Shown: piece after piece, positions 1 through 8,470 of the stretch
Layout of the letters: the number at the start of each line of letters is the position of its first letter
Numbering within the stretch: position 1 is the first letter of the stretch
Source: Paenibacillus pinisoli
GTDB lineage: Bacteria > Bacillota > Bacilli > Paenibacillales > Paenibacillaceae
Assembly (NCBI RefSeq): GCF_003605435.1
Contig: NZ_QXQB01000001.1
Span: forward strand, 1,054,001-1,118,000
DNA: 64,000 nucleotides
Direction: 5' to 3'
The notes under the pieces: generated by a model
The model's database searches: none
Told to the model about the DNA's origin: nothing
The model's input: only the letters and a program-made list of their open reading frames with translations
Position numbers and translations under genes: made by a program

Positions 1-252
1 GTTTTGGAACACCATCCCCATATTACGCTTGCTCACGGGTATATGGTTAACCTCTTTGTCTGCAATTCTAATGCTGCCGCCATCGATGGAATTAAACCCT
101 ATAATCATGCGCAAAAGAGTCGTTTTTCCACAGCCTGATGGTCCTAGCAGCGTAAATAGCTCACCTGGCTTTATTTGCAAGGACAGCTTATCAATGACCG
201 TCGTATCTTCAAACTTCTTCACAACGTTGTCGACTATAATAGATACACTCAT
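1..252 (-). CDS. ABC transporter ATP-binding protein, 3'-truncated by the window edge
   Basis: Only the first 84 residues are inside the window. They show the nucleotide-binding fold start, a Walker A motif GPSGCGKTT and the Q-loop region MGMVFQN. The ATG is at 252 with an AGGATG-type ribosome binding site just upstream. It follows the solute-binding protein gene by 79 bp on the same strand, so it should energise uptake of that protein's ligand at the cytoplasmic face of the membrane. The sequence style is that of the Fe(III)/spermidine/phosphonate (FbpC/PotA) group. The substrate cannot be fixed from this fragment. Confidence 0.9.
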   Translation of the reverse strand, partial: MSVSIIVDNVVKKFEDTTVIDKLSLQIKPGELFTLLGPSGCGKTTLLRMIIGFNSIDGGSIRIADKEVNHIPVSKRNMGMVFQN

Positions 253-331
253 GTTCGTCATCCTTTCAATCCTTAATAAAGATAGAGCAGCTTATCCGTG
301 AAGTATAAACTGCTCTACTTTAGAAAAACGA

Positions 332-1363
332 TTAATCCATTGATTTTTCTAGCAAATCCGTAAATTTGGCCGTAATTTTATCTTTGTTTTCCGAAATCCA
401 AGCTTCGTCATAGTTTTTAGCAAGAACAATGCTGTCAGTTGGAACCATGTAATCTGCCAATTTAACGCCGTCACGAAGTGGTCTGACCGTAAGCTCAGAG
501 CCTACTAAAGTTTGGATCTTGTCGGAAAGCACGTAATCAATAAACTTTTGTGCATTTTCCATATTTTTTGCACCTTTAATAATTTGAACGGACTCGCCAG
601 GGAAGATAGCGCCTTCAACCGGGAAAATAACATCTACAGGAGCGCCGTTATTGATATATTGAACCACCGGGTCCTCCCAGGTTAGACCAACAGGGTACTC
701 GCCGTCAGCTACGCCTTTGTGAACTTGGCCGGAGCTGCCTGCAATTTTACCATCCAAATTAGCGATAAACTTCTCTACGAAGTCCCAAGCCTTGTCGGAC
801 ATTGGATCGCCGTCACCCATTGCATAAAGCATTGCTGCCAGCGATTGGAATGCGGAGCTGGATGCCGATGGATCGCCGAAGGAAATTTTACCTTTTAGCG
901 CCGGGTTCAAAAGATCTTCAAAACCTTTTACCTGCACATCGCCGGCAATATTTTTATTTACGATAAATACAGTCGGGTCAGCAAAAGCCGGCGAGAAATA
1001 ACCTGTCTTATTGCGGAATGCCGGAATCATTTTCTCATCTTCAGTTGATACATATTTTTCGAAAAGCTCTTTTTTGCTGGAAAGCATCGTCTCGTCAGCT
1101 GCCCACAAAATATCTCCCATCGGGTTGTTCGTCTCAGATTCTACGCGCTTGATCAACTCGCCCGTGCCTGCGACAACGATGTCGACTTTAATGCCCGTAT
1201 CCTTCTCAAAGTTAGGGATGACCGCATTGTTCAAGCTCTCGCTTCGTGCTGTGTAAATCGTTAGCGTGTTTTCATTCTTTTTACCGCCGTTATCCTGGGA
1301 ACACCCTGATAAAATAAGTCCAGTTGCTAGTACTAGGGCAAAAGTAAGCGATTTCAATTTCAT
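332..1363 (-). CDS. Extracellular solute-binding lipoprotein (Fe3+/2-aminoethylphosphonate type)
   Basis: This 343-residue protein begins with a lipoprotein signal peptide: KLK, a hydrophobic core, and the lipobox LSGC. The mature part opens with TIYTARSE and contains FEKDTGIKVDIV, typical of type 2 periplasmic binding proteins for ferric iron or aminoethylphosphonate. I chose ATG 1363 because GAGGAGGT lies 7 bases upstream; the open frame continues another 27 codons into a hairpin-rich leader without a ribosome binding site. It should capture ligand outside the membrane for the ABC importer whose ATPase gene follows. The permease is presumably beyond position 1. Ferric iron and phosphonate remain equally possible as ligand. 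Confidence 0.88.
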   Translation of the reverse strand: MKLKSLTFALVLATGLILSGCSQDNGGKKNENTLTIYTARSESLNNAVIPNFEKDTGIKVDIVVAGTGELIKRVESETNNPMGDILWAADETMLSSKKELFEKYVSTEDEKMIPAFRNKTGYFSPAFADPTVFIVNKNIAGDVQVKGFEDLLNPALKGKISFGDPSASSSAFQSLAAMLYAMGDGDPMSDKAWDFVEKFIANLDGKIAGSSGQVHKGVADGEYPVGLTWEDPVVQYINNGAPVDVIFPVEGAIFPGESVQIIKGAKNMENAQKFIDYVLSDKIQTLVGSELTVRPLRDGVKLADYMVPTDSIVLAKNYDEAWISENKDKITAKFTDLLEKSMD

Positions 1364-1379
1364 GATTTTTGACCTCCTC

Positions 1380-1600
1380 ATATTTGTCTTAAGCCAAAGT
1401 ATACGCTTCAATTTTCCGCTGCAAAATCCTAAAATAAATAACAAATACTAAAAAAACAAAACTAAATGAGGCTGTTCGGAGCCTCTTCCTTCCTAGTCTT
1501 CCCTATTTATGCAGAACAAATAAAAAACCGCCACCGAGTTACTCCTATGCTTACGGCATAGGTCATTCAATATCGGCTCTTCATCCGCAATTATTTAAGA
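1380..1600 (-). other. Hairpin-rich leader upstream of the solute-binding protein gene
   Basis: Read on the minus strand, this gene-free stretch holds two hairpins with T-rich tails. One has a 7-bp stem (CCTATGC/GCATAGG, 1544-1562), followed about 16 bases later by a run of six T after GGTGGCGG. The other is GAGGCT/AGCCTC (1468-1485), followed by TTTTGTTTTTTT. Both lie before the ribosome binding site at 1371-1379, so they could attenuate transcription of the importer, or be remnants of a mobile element end. I recognise no known riboswitch class here. Confidence 0.3.
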
Positions 1601-1663
1601 GGAAATATGTAGTTTAAAGAGGTTAGCCGGGATCAAATGGCTGTGATGTATTTAAATTTCCTG

Positions 1664-1787
1664 TTGACCACGCTTACATTAAGGATGTAATATAAACTTA
1701 ATTCACAGACTACAACACATTATAGACTGGAATTTAAAAGATTCACTTATTTTTTTCGCTTTTTAGGTTTATAATATAAACTTAATT
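1664..1787 (+). promoter_or_regulatory. Promoter and operator-like repeats of the ROK operon
   Basis: TTGACC (1664-1669) and TAATAT (1688-1693), 18 bp apart, form a good sigma-A promoter. The 16-base motif TAATATAAACTTAATT occurs at 1688-1703 and again at 1772-1787. The second copy is preceded by GTTT, creating a perfect inverted repeat GTTTATA-A-TATAAAC (1767-1781) that also contains a perfect TATAAT (1770-1775). Such sites are expected for autoregulation by a ROK repressor. Binding by the adjacent gene product is inference. Confidence 0.55.
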
Positions 1788-1822
1788 AAGGAACAATCGA
1801 TTGAAAGTAGTGTGATGACCTC

Positions 1823-2995
1823 ATGAATGTAAACTTACCCAGCACGATACGCAAAATGAACAAAGATATTGTTCTCAACATCGTTAAAGACCTGGGACCT
1901 CTGTCACGGTCTGAGATCGCCAAGCATTCCGGGATCACGAAGGCGACCATTTCCGATATTGTCAAAGAACTGATTGAGGAAAAGCTGATTTTTGATGAGA
2001 AGGACGACGCCGATTTAAGCAAGCGCGGCACCAACCTTCATTTCTCTAGGCATGCCTCCTTTGGACTTGCTGTAGATTTAGGCGGCACAACGATTCATAT
2101 GGGCCTGTTCGATTTAGCAGGGGAATGCTTCATGAAGCATACAGTATCAACCTATGATCTTGAGACGAGCCAGGCTTTCCTGGAACAGATGGTGGTCGAT
2201 ATGAAAGCCTTTATCCGGCAAGCGAATCAGCCTATGGAGCGACTTTCGTTTATAAGTATTGCTACTCCGGGCATCGTTGACCCTGTAACGGGAATCGTGC
2301 TGGAAGGCTCCCCCAACCTTCCGGAATGGAGAAATATTCACCTGGCGCAGTATTTTCAAGAGGTATTCCACATCCCTGTCACGATCGAGAATGATGTGCG
2401 GGCCGCATTGGTTGGCGAGATGTATGCAGGGGTGTTCCAGCATGTTAACTCTGCGGTGCTGATCGGCATTGGCACGGGGCTGGGAGCTGCGGTGCTCATT
2501 GATGGAAAAGTCATTCGCGGCGCCAAAAATGCAGCCGGTGAGATTGGTTACATGGTTTTCAATTCTAATCAATTATACGCCCCGTCAACGAAGGGCCACT
2601 TCGAAATGGCATGTTCCGGATCAGGTCTGGAAGCTGCCGCGTCGGCGCTATTCCATCAACAAATGTCGGCCAAACAAGTATTCGAATTAGCCAAGCAAGG
2701 AGATATTCAAGCGGGGCGCTTGGTTAATCAATTCGAGGATCATCTGGCATTGGGTATCCTAAACATCATTACACTCGTAAATCCGGAGAAGATTTTGTTA
2801 ATGGGAGGCGTAACCCAATCGCTATCGCTGGAGGACCTGAAGAAGAAGGTGAGTCTCCATACTTCGGAGGTCACTAGCGTAGCCATCGAAATCTCAAGCT
2901 TGCAGCATCAATCGGCCCTGCAAGGCATAGCCATTCTAGGACTGAATCAAACCTTTCCATCGTTGCAATTCATGAAGCACAAACAACTTTACTAG
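1823..2995 (+). CDS. ROK-family transcriptional regulator
   Basis: This 390-residue protein has the NagC/XylR layout. An N-terminal winged helix-turn-helix (about residues 10-65, LSRSEIAKHSGITKATIS) precedes a ROK sugar-kinase-like domain starting at AVDLGGTTIHMG (around residue 80), with the glycine-rich phosphate loop GIGTGLGAAVL near 217. It lacks the canonical ROK zinc cluster CXCGXXGC: the equivalent place reads FEMACSGSGLE, so it probably does not bind structural zinc. It begins an operon with a hydrolase-like gene and an MFS transporter, and likely represses them until a sugar ligand binds. The ribosome binding site (GTGATGA) is weak, consistent with low regulator expression. Confidence 0.9.
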   Translation: MNVNLPSTIRKMNKDIVLNIVKDLGPLSRSEIAKHSGITKATISDIVKELIEEKLIFDEKDDADLSKRGTNLHFSRHASFGLAVDLGGTTIHMGLFDLAGECFMKHTVSTYDLETSQAFLEQMVVDMKAFIRQANQPMERLSFISIATPGIVDPVTGIVLEGSPNLPEWRNIHLAQYFQEVFHIPVTIENDVRAALVGEMYAGVFQHVNSAVLIGIGTGLGAAVLIDGKVIRGAKNAAGEIGYMVFNSNQLYAPSTKGHFEMACSGSGLEAAASALFHQQMSAKQVFELAKQGDIQAGRLVNQFEDHLALGILNIITLVNPEKILLMGGVTQSLSLEDLKKKVSLHTSEVTSVAIEISSLQHQSALQGIAILGLNQTFPSLQFMKHKQLY

Positions 2996-3014
2996 CCAAG
3001 GAGCGTGAAGCAAC

Positions 3015-4295
3015 ATGTCAGGTATTCAATTGCACCCGCACGATATTCTCGATGAAGGTATGCCGCAAATCATGTCGTACATCAGAAAGCTGCAGGATAT
3101 CAAGTACGTCTTCCCTGAAGTGAATACGATCTTTGAAAGAAATCCCTATCCGGTCGGCAAGCTCCCTCGCAACCCTGTTCATGAGGTCGTCTACGGGACA
3201 GGCACGATGCATGCGATCCTTCCTTCCTACAAGGCATCCAGTCTGGATCAGCGCAGAGAGCCTGGATTAAGCGCGGAGCGCGATCCGCTCATGATCATCA
3301 AGGAAGCGATGCAGGATGAGGAGATTGAAGTTATCCCCTGGTTGAATATTTTGAACGGCCACTTTGAAGGTCCGCTGCTGGAGAACAATCTTGTCACCGA
3401 TTTTCAAGGACAAGCTATCGCTCATTGGCTATGTCCCAACGCGCCGGATGTGATCGATTTTTGGGAGAAAACATTCGTTCACTTATATGAGCGCTACGGT
3501 TTTGCTTCCTATATGATTGATCGGATTCGTTACCCTGATTGGGCCGGGCAAGAAGTAAATCCAAAAGGATTGCTGACCTGCTTCTGCCCCCACTGCCAGA
3601 AGAAAATGGCTGATCAAAACCTGGACGCCGAGGCTATCAAACATGCGCTGCAAGATTGGGTTATCCTGTTAAAAGACAAGCGCTTCGACGAGGCTGTTTC
3701 GTATGCGCAGCAGAATCCGACGCTGCAAGCCTGGATCGCTTTTCGTCAGGAAAGCGTATCGGGTTTTGTGGAACGGTTAATTGATCGCGTCAGAAAAGTA
3801 AATCCCGACTTTACAATATGGCTTGATCTATGGCCGCCTGCTTACAGTTGGATGCTGGGACAAGATTACTCCAGCTTGACCAAGCTTTCGCCTGCCTTGA
3901 AGCACTTCCCGTATCACAAGCTGGGCGGGGGCGCTGACGTGCAGGGGCTGATCCATCACTTGGCGGCGACCGAGCAGGAGCAGGAAGCAGCGTTTCAAGC
4001 TTTCAAAAGATTATTCAACCTGCCTTACGACTTATCCTACGCTGCCTTCAAGCAAGAAGGGTTTCCCATTCAATTCGTAGCGGATCAGAATAATATCGTT
4101 CGCGCCCAATCTGCTCCGGGGACACGCATTTTCAGCGGGATTCAAATGTGGAATTTAACTCCACACAACCTGATCCAGGCCATTCAAGCCGGAGAGAGCA
4201 GCGCTGCGGACGATCTCCTGTACTACTGCTATGGCTGGGCAACAGATGACTTATTTGAAGCCATACAAACTTACCGAGTGAAAGGAAGCTATTAA
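3015..4295 (+). CDS. Putative TIM-barrel glycoside-hydrolase-like protein of unknown specificity
   Basis: This 426-residue protein has no signal peptide and is presumably cytoplasmic. It starts after AAGGAG at 2998-3003. The pattern of strand-ending acidic residues (VIPWLNIL, YMIDRIRYPDW, TIWLDLWPPAYSWM, YCYGWATDD) suggests a (beta/alpha)8 barrel related to family-10-like or alpha-amylase-superfamily putative hydrolases. A central CFCPHCQKKM segment could bind a metal. I cannot assign a family or substrate. The 19-bp gap after the ROK gene and 4-bp gap before the MFS gene argue for processing of a carbohydrate or sugar acid imported by that transporter. Enzyme class is inference from context and fold impression only. 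Confidence 0.6.
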   Translation: MSGIQLHPHDILDEGMPQIMSYIRKLQDIKYVFPEVNTIFERNPYPVGKLPRNPVHEVVYGTGTMHAILPSYKASSLDQRREPGLSAERDPLMIIKEAMQDEEIEVIPWLNILNGHFEGPLLENNLVTDFQGQAIAHWLCPNAPDVIDFWEKTFVHLYERYGFASYMIDRIRYPDWAGQEVNPKGLLTCFCPHCQKKMADQNLDAEAIKHALQDWVILLKDKRFDEAVSYAQQNPTLQAWIAFRQESVSGFVERLIDRVRKVNPDFTIWLDLWPPAYSWMLGQDYSSLTKLSPALKHFPYHKLGGGADVQGLIHHLAATEQEQEAAFQAFKRLFNLPYDLSYAAFKQEGFPIQFVADQNNIVRAQSAPGTRIFSGIQMWNLTPHNLIQAIQAGESSAADDLLYYCYGWATDDLFEAIQTYRVKGSY

Positions 4296-4299
4296 CATC

Positions 4300-5481
4300 A
4301 TGGAAAAACTACAACGCTCGATCGTGTATTTCCTCATCTTTGCGACGATGTTCGTGCTTGGCGGGGTTCAAAATACGAAAGGTCTTATTCTGGAAAAGGT
4401 GCAGAACGATATTTCGTTGGATGTGAGCCAGGTTGGCATCATGGTATCCATTTTCCAAATTGGTTTCTTGCTGGCTAGTTTGATCGCAGGGATTTTTGCC
4501 GACCGCAAAGGAATCAAGATTGTTATGAGCATCGGTACGGTAATGATGATCGGCGGTCTCATCGGAACAAGCGCTGCTTTTACCGCGGCATTTTTCCTGG
4601 GATTCTATTTGATTGTCGGACTCGGTATCGGTTCGATGACGGTATCGGTTGCCACTTTGATCCCCACTTTCTTCAAAGAGCGGGCAGGAGTCGTATTTAA
4701 TCTGGCGAATGCGCTGTTTGGAGTCGGAATGATCGTAACGCCGCTTTTGTTAAACTTTATCTTCTCTCATAACGTGAGCTGGCGCTTCTTTTATATCGGC
4801 ACTGCGGTTGTAATCGCGGTCATATTGCTCGCCCTGCTTACCTTTAAACCGGCAAAGCAAGCCGCCTCGCAAGGGCAAGACAATGTGACGGTCAGCTCTA
4901 TTTTGAAGCTTTTTCAAGACCGCCAAATCCTGTTTGTGATTCTGTTCATTCTCTTCTATGTCGCCGTTGAGGCAGGTTTCCTTAACTTTTTCCCGATCTT
5001 CTATACTGCTCTGGATATTGCAGGTATGGATGCAGCGCAAAAAGCGGCTACAGCGGGTTACATTATTGCCAGCTTTGCGTTCTTGTTCACGATCGGCCGT
5101 TTTGTAGGCGGATTTATCATCTACAAGCTTGGCGAAAGACGCACCCTCGTCGTATTCTCGCTGTTCGCGCTCGTTTCGTTAATTGTCGGACGCATCTTCA
5201 TGACTGATTTTAGCTATCTCATGATGCTATTCGGTCTTGCCTTATCTGTGCTTTTCCCGACGGCGCAAGGGATTGCCTCCAAGCTGACCCGGCAGGCGGG
5301 ATCTTTGCAGGGCTTAATCTATGTAGCCTCAGGATTAGGCGGCGCTGTCATCGGTATCCTTATCGGACAAGTATCCCAAATCTTCGGGATTTCGAACGGA
5401 TTTAATTTGCTGATTGTGCTTGCCTTGGTCATCGTAGTGTTGGCCTTGCTGATTCGCACCCCGAAGCAAAGCGTTGGTTGA
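4300..5481 (+). CDS. Major facilitator superfamily transporter
   Basis: This 393-residue protein has about twelve hydrophobic segments. The loop 2-3 MFS motif reads GIFADRKGIK, and a related loop (IYKLGERRT) marks the second half. AAAGGAAG lies before ATG 4300. It is the last gene of the ROK operon and is followed by a strong terminator. It most likely imports the carbohydrate that acts as inducer and substrate of the two upstream proteins. The solute is unknown, and efflux cannot be excluded. Confidence 0.88.
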   Translation: MEKLQRSIVYFLIFATMFVLGGVQNTKGLILEKVQNDISLDVSQVGIMVSIFQIGFLLASLIAGIFADRKGIKIVMSIGTVMMIGGLIGTSAAFTAAFFLGFYLIVGLGIGSMTVSVATLIPTFFKERAGVVFNLANALFGVGMIVTPLLLNFIFSHNVSWRFFYIGTAVVIAVILLALLTFKPAKQAASQGQDNVTVSSILKLFQDRQILFVILFILFYVAVEAGFLNFFPIFYTALDIAGMDAAQKAATAGYIIASFAFLFTIGRFVGGFIIYKLGERRTLVVFSLFALVSLIVGRIFMTDFSYLMMLFGLALSVLFPTAQGIASKLTRQAGSLQGLIYVASGLGGAVIGILIGQVSQIFGISNGFNLLIVLALVIVVLALLIRTPKQSVG

Positions 5482-5497
5482 TCGCACTATGATTGAA

Positions 5498-5527
5498 GAG
5501 AAGGCTCCCAAGCATGGGAGCCTTCTT
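5498..5527 (+). terminator. Terminator of the ROK-MFS operon
   Basis: An 11-bp perfect stem GAAGGCTCCCA / TGGGAGCCTTC (5500-5510 and 5515-5525) with an AGCA loop is followed by TTCCC, 17 bp after the MFS stop codon. Confidence 0.8.
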
Positions 5528-5571
5528 CCCTGCCCACTGGAAATCGGCTTTCTGCAAATTGAAAAAAGAGG

Positions 5572-6570
5572 CTGTCCCAAAAGTAGAACGGTTTGCTTAA
5601 GGAAACAGCTCCTTGATTTGAAAAATCATACGAAAAACCAAAAAATAGCGGTGCGGGAGGTTACCCCTGCATCGCTATTTCTGTCTTTCGGTCGATTGCC
5701 GCTTTCTTGAGCAAGTTATGGGCGAGTGAAAGCCACGCGATTTCAGGCTCACTTTGGGTAAGCCTCGAAGCAGAAAACGTCTGAATCCTCGATTGTTTTT
5801 TAGTTGTCCGAATACACTCTCTGGTTCAATCATTCTTCGAACCGACAGCGCATATCCTTCCTCACTCCTGAGTTTCTCTCGTGCTAGTTGCTTGTAACGC
5901 AGTTATTTCAAGCTCACGCTAATTCCCCGATTTCCTTGTGCTTTCGTGCAACTTGGTTTCAGCAGACACCCTTCGCAACTTTTTTTGTGTTACAAATTGA
6001 AGAAGGGGTGTCCTTCAGTCATCTACCTGATGACTTTTGGAAAACCTCCTTCTTTTTGTTTAGGAAATTATGCCGTTTTAGAAGTTATGGATCCATTCGT
6101 CGAAAGGAGAGCACTAAGCAGCAAAAACCTGCTTAAAGTTGGGTAAAGCGGATCCAGAAGTTAGGTAAGCTATTCTTTGAAATTCGTAAGGGAACTACGA
6201 GACGCTATTTACCCCTCCATGTGCCATTTTTAAACGGTAAAGGAACAGAGAGCCCTTATTTGCCCTAAATGAATCGGAATACGGGTCGGATGGTGCCAAT
6301 AAGGCATCCTCATTCCGTTAGACGTTATCAACCTATCAAAAATCGAAGCATAGAGTTTCTCAGTTCCGTTAGGAGGCAGGATAAGGATCGAACACTTGTG
6401 ACTTTTAATCACCGGCAGGGTGAGTTTGTTTTTTCGTAAGGACAGACAGGCGCAGCCTTTAGGTTAATCAATGATTGATATCATAAAGAGGTAATTCGAA
6501 AAGTAGGCTTTTGATCGCGAAGCGGTCAACCCGACTTTTTGAACACACGCATAAAGGGTTCTGGGACAGG
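5572..6570 (-). mobile_element. Decayed IS1182-family insertion sequence
   Basis: The left end carries GAGGCTGTCCCAAAAG (from about 5569) and the right end shows the inverted counterpart TTCTGGGACAGGGCC (about 6559-6573), sharing the core CTGTCCCA. Between them is a broken transposase remnant (5662-6040) and about 500 bp without recognisable coding sequence. A complete IS1182 element is near 1.6 kb; this one is about 1 kb and cannot be mobile. A transposase-end hairpin (AAATAGCGGTGCGGG / CCCTGCATCGCTATTT) lies at about 5644-5684. Confidence 0.6.
5662..6040 (-). pseudogene. IS1182-family transposase, C-terminal remnant
   Basis: Minus-strand translation recovers the C-terminal part of an IS1182-type DDE transposase: a Cys segment CEGCLLKPSCTKAQGNRG, then LRYKQLAREKLRSEEG, then MIEPESVFGQLKNNRG. 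Two in-frame stops interrupt it, one just before LRYK and one before HKKSCEG. A single-base deletion near 5745 shifts the frame; in the other phase the tail reads AWLSLAHNLLKKAAIDRKT and ends at TAA 5662-5664. The gene is clearly dead. Confidence 0.75.
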
Positions 6571-6680
6571 GCCTTGCTGTTTAGCTTAACCATCCGCTTT
6601 ATGTTTATCACAAGAACTCCTCTAACCAATCATTCTTGTCTTCATTAGCCATCGAAGTCTCAAAGTCCGCTCAAGCAACA
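6040..6680. other. Gene-free stretch between IS remnant and nucleoside phosphorylase terminator
   Basis: No convincing coding sequence is visible. Short frames such as 6230-6412 on the minus strand have no ribosome binding site and no recognisable motif. The stretch includes the presumed right half and right end of the IS remnant (to about 6573) and about 100 bp of unassigned sequence. Confidence 0.5.
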
Positions 6681-6775
6681 AAAAAAGAGCCATCCCCTGC
6701 AGACTCCGCTATAAGCGATGCCAGAGAATGAACCTCCAGCTTTGCTTATAGCGGAGCCTGTCCTTGCAGGGACAG
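6679..6775 (-). terminator. Large two-part terminator after the nucleoside phosphorylase gene
   Basis: A perfect 13-bp inverted repeat CTCCGCTATAAGC / GCTTATAGCGGAG (6704-6716 and 6744-6756) is nested inside an outer repeat pairing CCCTGCA with TGCAGGG. The minus-strand transcript ends in seven T (complement of 6679-6686). It starts about 20 bp after the stop codon of the phosphorylase gene. Confidence 0.75.
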
Positions 6776-6792
6776 CCCTCTATGTATATCTC

Positions 6793-7518
6793 CTACGCTT
6801 TTGCAAGCTTAACGATTGCGCCCAGCGCTGTAACGATCTCACGCTCAACGGCGTTTGCGACAACGTCGGTATGCGGATCGTAATCAGCAGCCAGATCGGA
6901 ATCGGCATAGCCGTCCAGCGCGAGAATCGCGCCTGCTCTTGCGCCGCGAAGCGTTGCTACGATGTACAGCGCTGCGATCTCCATCTCCACCGCGAGCGCG
7001 CCAGCCGCTTTGAATTGCTTGTGCGGCACCTCGACTACACCGTTGAAGAATACGTCAAGCGTAACCGTAATTCCCTTCTTGACGATCCCTTCGCTTTCCT
7101 TCGCCGTCTCGAACAAGGCATCGACGATTGCGCTGTCTGCAACAGCCGGGAAGCCGTCCGGCACTAGCTGCTTGGTCAGGCCTTCGGCCCGTACAGCCGC
7201 CGTGCTGACAATGAGGCTGCCGGCTGGATGATCAGCGGAATAGGAGCCGGCTGTACCTACGCGGATCAGCGTCGTGACGCCGCCGCGAATCAGCTCCTCG
7301 AAGCATACCGCCGCGCCTGCGGAACCTACGCCATGGCTGACGACAGCCAGCTTAACGCCATTGTATTCTCCCACGAAGGTGCGATATTCGCGAGCAAAAG
7401 CCAGCTCGGCCGCATTCGTCAGCTTAGTCGAGATCGCTTCCGCGCGTCTAGGATCGCCGCATACAATGGCATATGGCGGCAAGTCTTCCGAGTTTACTTG
7501 CAGAATAGGCAAATACAT
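6793..7518 (-). CDS. Nucleoside phosphorylase (PNP/uridine phosphorylase family)
   Basis: This 241-residue protein should cleave ribonucleosides with phosphate to a free base and ribose-1-phosphate in the cytosol. The phosphate-site motif GDPRRAEAIS is near residue 24, VGTAGSYS is at the second phosphate/ribose loop, and the ribose-binding segment is VEMEIAALY. The Asp of LALDGYADSD could be the purine-type catalytic residue, so a purine substrate is plausible. I place the start at ATG 7518; AAGGAG lies 10 bases upstream inside the end of the preceding gene, so translation is probably coupled. It sits downstream of a nupNOPQ-type importer and may degrade the imported nucleosides. Confidence 0.88.
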   Translation of the reverse strand: MYLPILQVNSEDLPPYAIVCGDPRRAEAISTKLTNAAELAFAREYRTFVGEYNGVKLAVVSHGVGSAGAAVCFEELIRGGVTTLIRVGTAGSYSADHPAGSLIVSTAAVRAEGLTKQLVPDGFPAVADSAIVDALFETAKESEGIVKKGITVTLDVFFNGVVEVPHKQFKAAGALAVEMEIAALYIVATLRGARAGAILALDGYADSDLAADYDPHTDVVANAVEREIVTALGAIVKLAKA

Positions 7519-7519
7519 A

Positions 7520-8200
7520 CTAATCAAACTCCTTCTTCAGCCATTCATCTTCCGGCATGCTGTTATCGTCGCTGCTGAATCGTTGTTCCTGGAACGGATC
7601 AGCATAGTTATGGAAGCCGTTGCGTTCCCAGAAGCCCGGACGGTCTTCCTTCATGAACTCAATGCCTCGAATCCACTTCGCGCTCTTCCAGAAATAAAGA
7701 TGAGGCACAATCAGACGCATCGGCCAGCCGTGCTTATCGGTAAGCGGCTCTCCGTCATAACGGTGTGCCAGGATGACATCTTCCTTAAGCAAATCTTCCA
7801 GCGGCACGTTCGTGTCGTAATCCTGATCTGCATGGATCATGACATGCTTCGCTTCCCCTTTGACCCCAAGCAGTGGCATAAGGTCTGCAAAACGAATGCC
7901 CTCCCACTCCGTATCCAGCTTCGACCAGCGCGTCACACAGTGAATATCGCGCTTAATCTTATGCTGCGGCAGCTCCAACAGCTGCTGGAAAGTAAACACT
8001 CGTTCTTGGTCAACCTCGCCGAACACGCGGAGCGTCCATGTATCCAGATCATATACCGGCACTTCTCCTTCGTGGAGAATCGGGAACCGTTCCGTTACCG
8101 TCTGGCCCGGAGGCACGCGATGCGCAATTTCTTGCGGTACTTCGAATACTTTGGGAGACACTTTCTTCAGTCGTGCGGCCTTGTTGTGCATATCAGTCAT
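7520..8200 (-). CDS. Sulfite-oxidase-like molybdopterin oxidoreductase (YuiH-like)
   Basis: This protein of about 226 residues matches the oxidoreductase molybdopterin-binding domain. The molybdenum-ligating cysteine is in DIHCVTRWSK (Cys88 from ATG 8200), followed by WEGIRFADLMPLL, and the C-terminal half contains GWPMRLIVPHLYFWKSAKW. There is no signal peptide, haem domain or dimerisation domain, as in B. subtilis YuiH. GGAGGA at 8204-8209 fits ATG 8200 or ATG 8191. Its substrate is unknown. Its stop codon abuts the phosphorylase start, so the two are co-translated. Confidence 0.87.
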   Translation of the reverse strand: MTDMHNKAARLKKVSPKVFEVPQEIAHRVPPGQTVTERFPILHEGEVPVYDLDTWTLRVFGEVDQERVFTFQQLLELPQHKIKRDIHCVTRWSKLDTEWEGIRFADLMPLLGVKGEAKHVMIHADQDYDTNVPLEDLLKEDVILAHRYDGEPLTDKHGWPMRLIVPHLYFWKSAKWIRGIEFMKEDRPGFWERNGFHNYADPFQEQRFSSDDNSMPEDEWLKKEFD

Positions 8201-8221
8201 CACTCCTCCAAAGATGTTCAA

Positions 8222-8470
8222 AGGTCAGGCGAATCAATCACTTGCCGTCATCGGCAAGTTCTCCTTAGTTGAGGCTTGATTGTTCTATCTAGCACAAGCG
8301 AAAGAAACCCATGGTTGTGGAGATACGAAGTGTTCGCCTTTGCAGCTGGAAGTTTACCTTAACATGGATCATTAGACTCTTCCGGCTGGAAAAGCGATCG
8401 GAGCAACAATGGGTTCCCGCAGCGCCCTCGCTAGTTCAACAAATGCCTCTCCACTCTGTAGCGCTGCGAA
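8222..8470 (-). other. Intergenic stretch with a small hairpin after the nup permease gene
   Basis: No gene is visible. The only structure is CTTGCCG/CGGCAAG (8241-8258), a 7-bp hairpin with no T-run on either strand. It may be a weak terminator or an mRNA processing site, so read-through from nupQ into the two downstream genes is possible. Confidence 0.4.

Noticed and set aside
283..316. AGAGCAG/CTGCTCT inverted repeat between the ABC ATPase and binding-protein genes
   Set aside because: The loop is about 19 bases and no T-run follows; too weak to call a terminator, and the two genes probably form one operon.
6230..6412. 60-codon minus-strand frame inside the IS remnant
   Set aside because: No ribosome binding site, no motif and position inside a decayed element.
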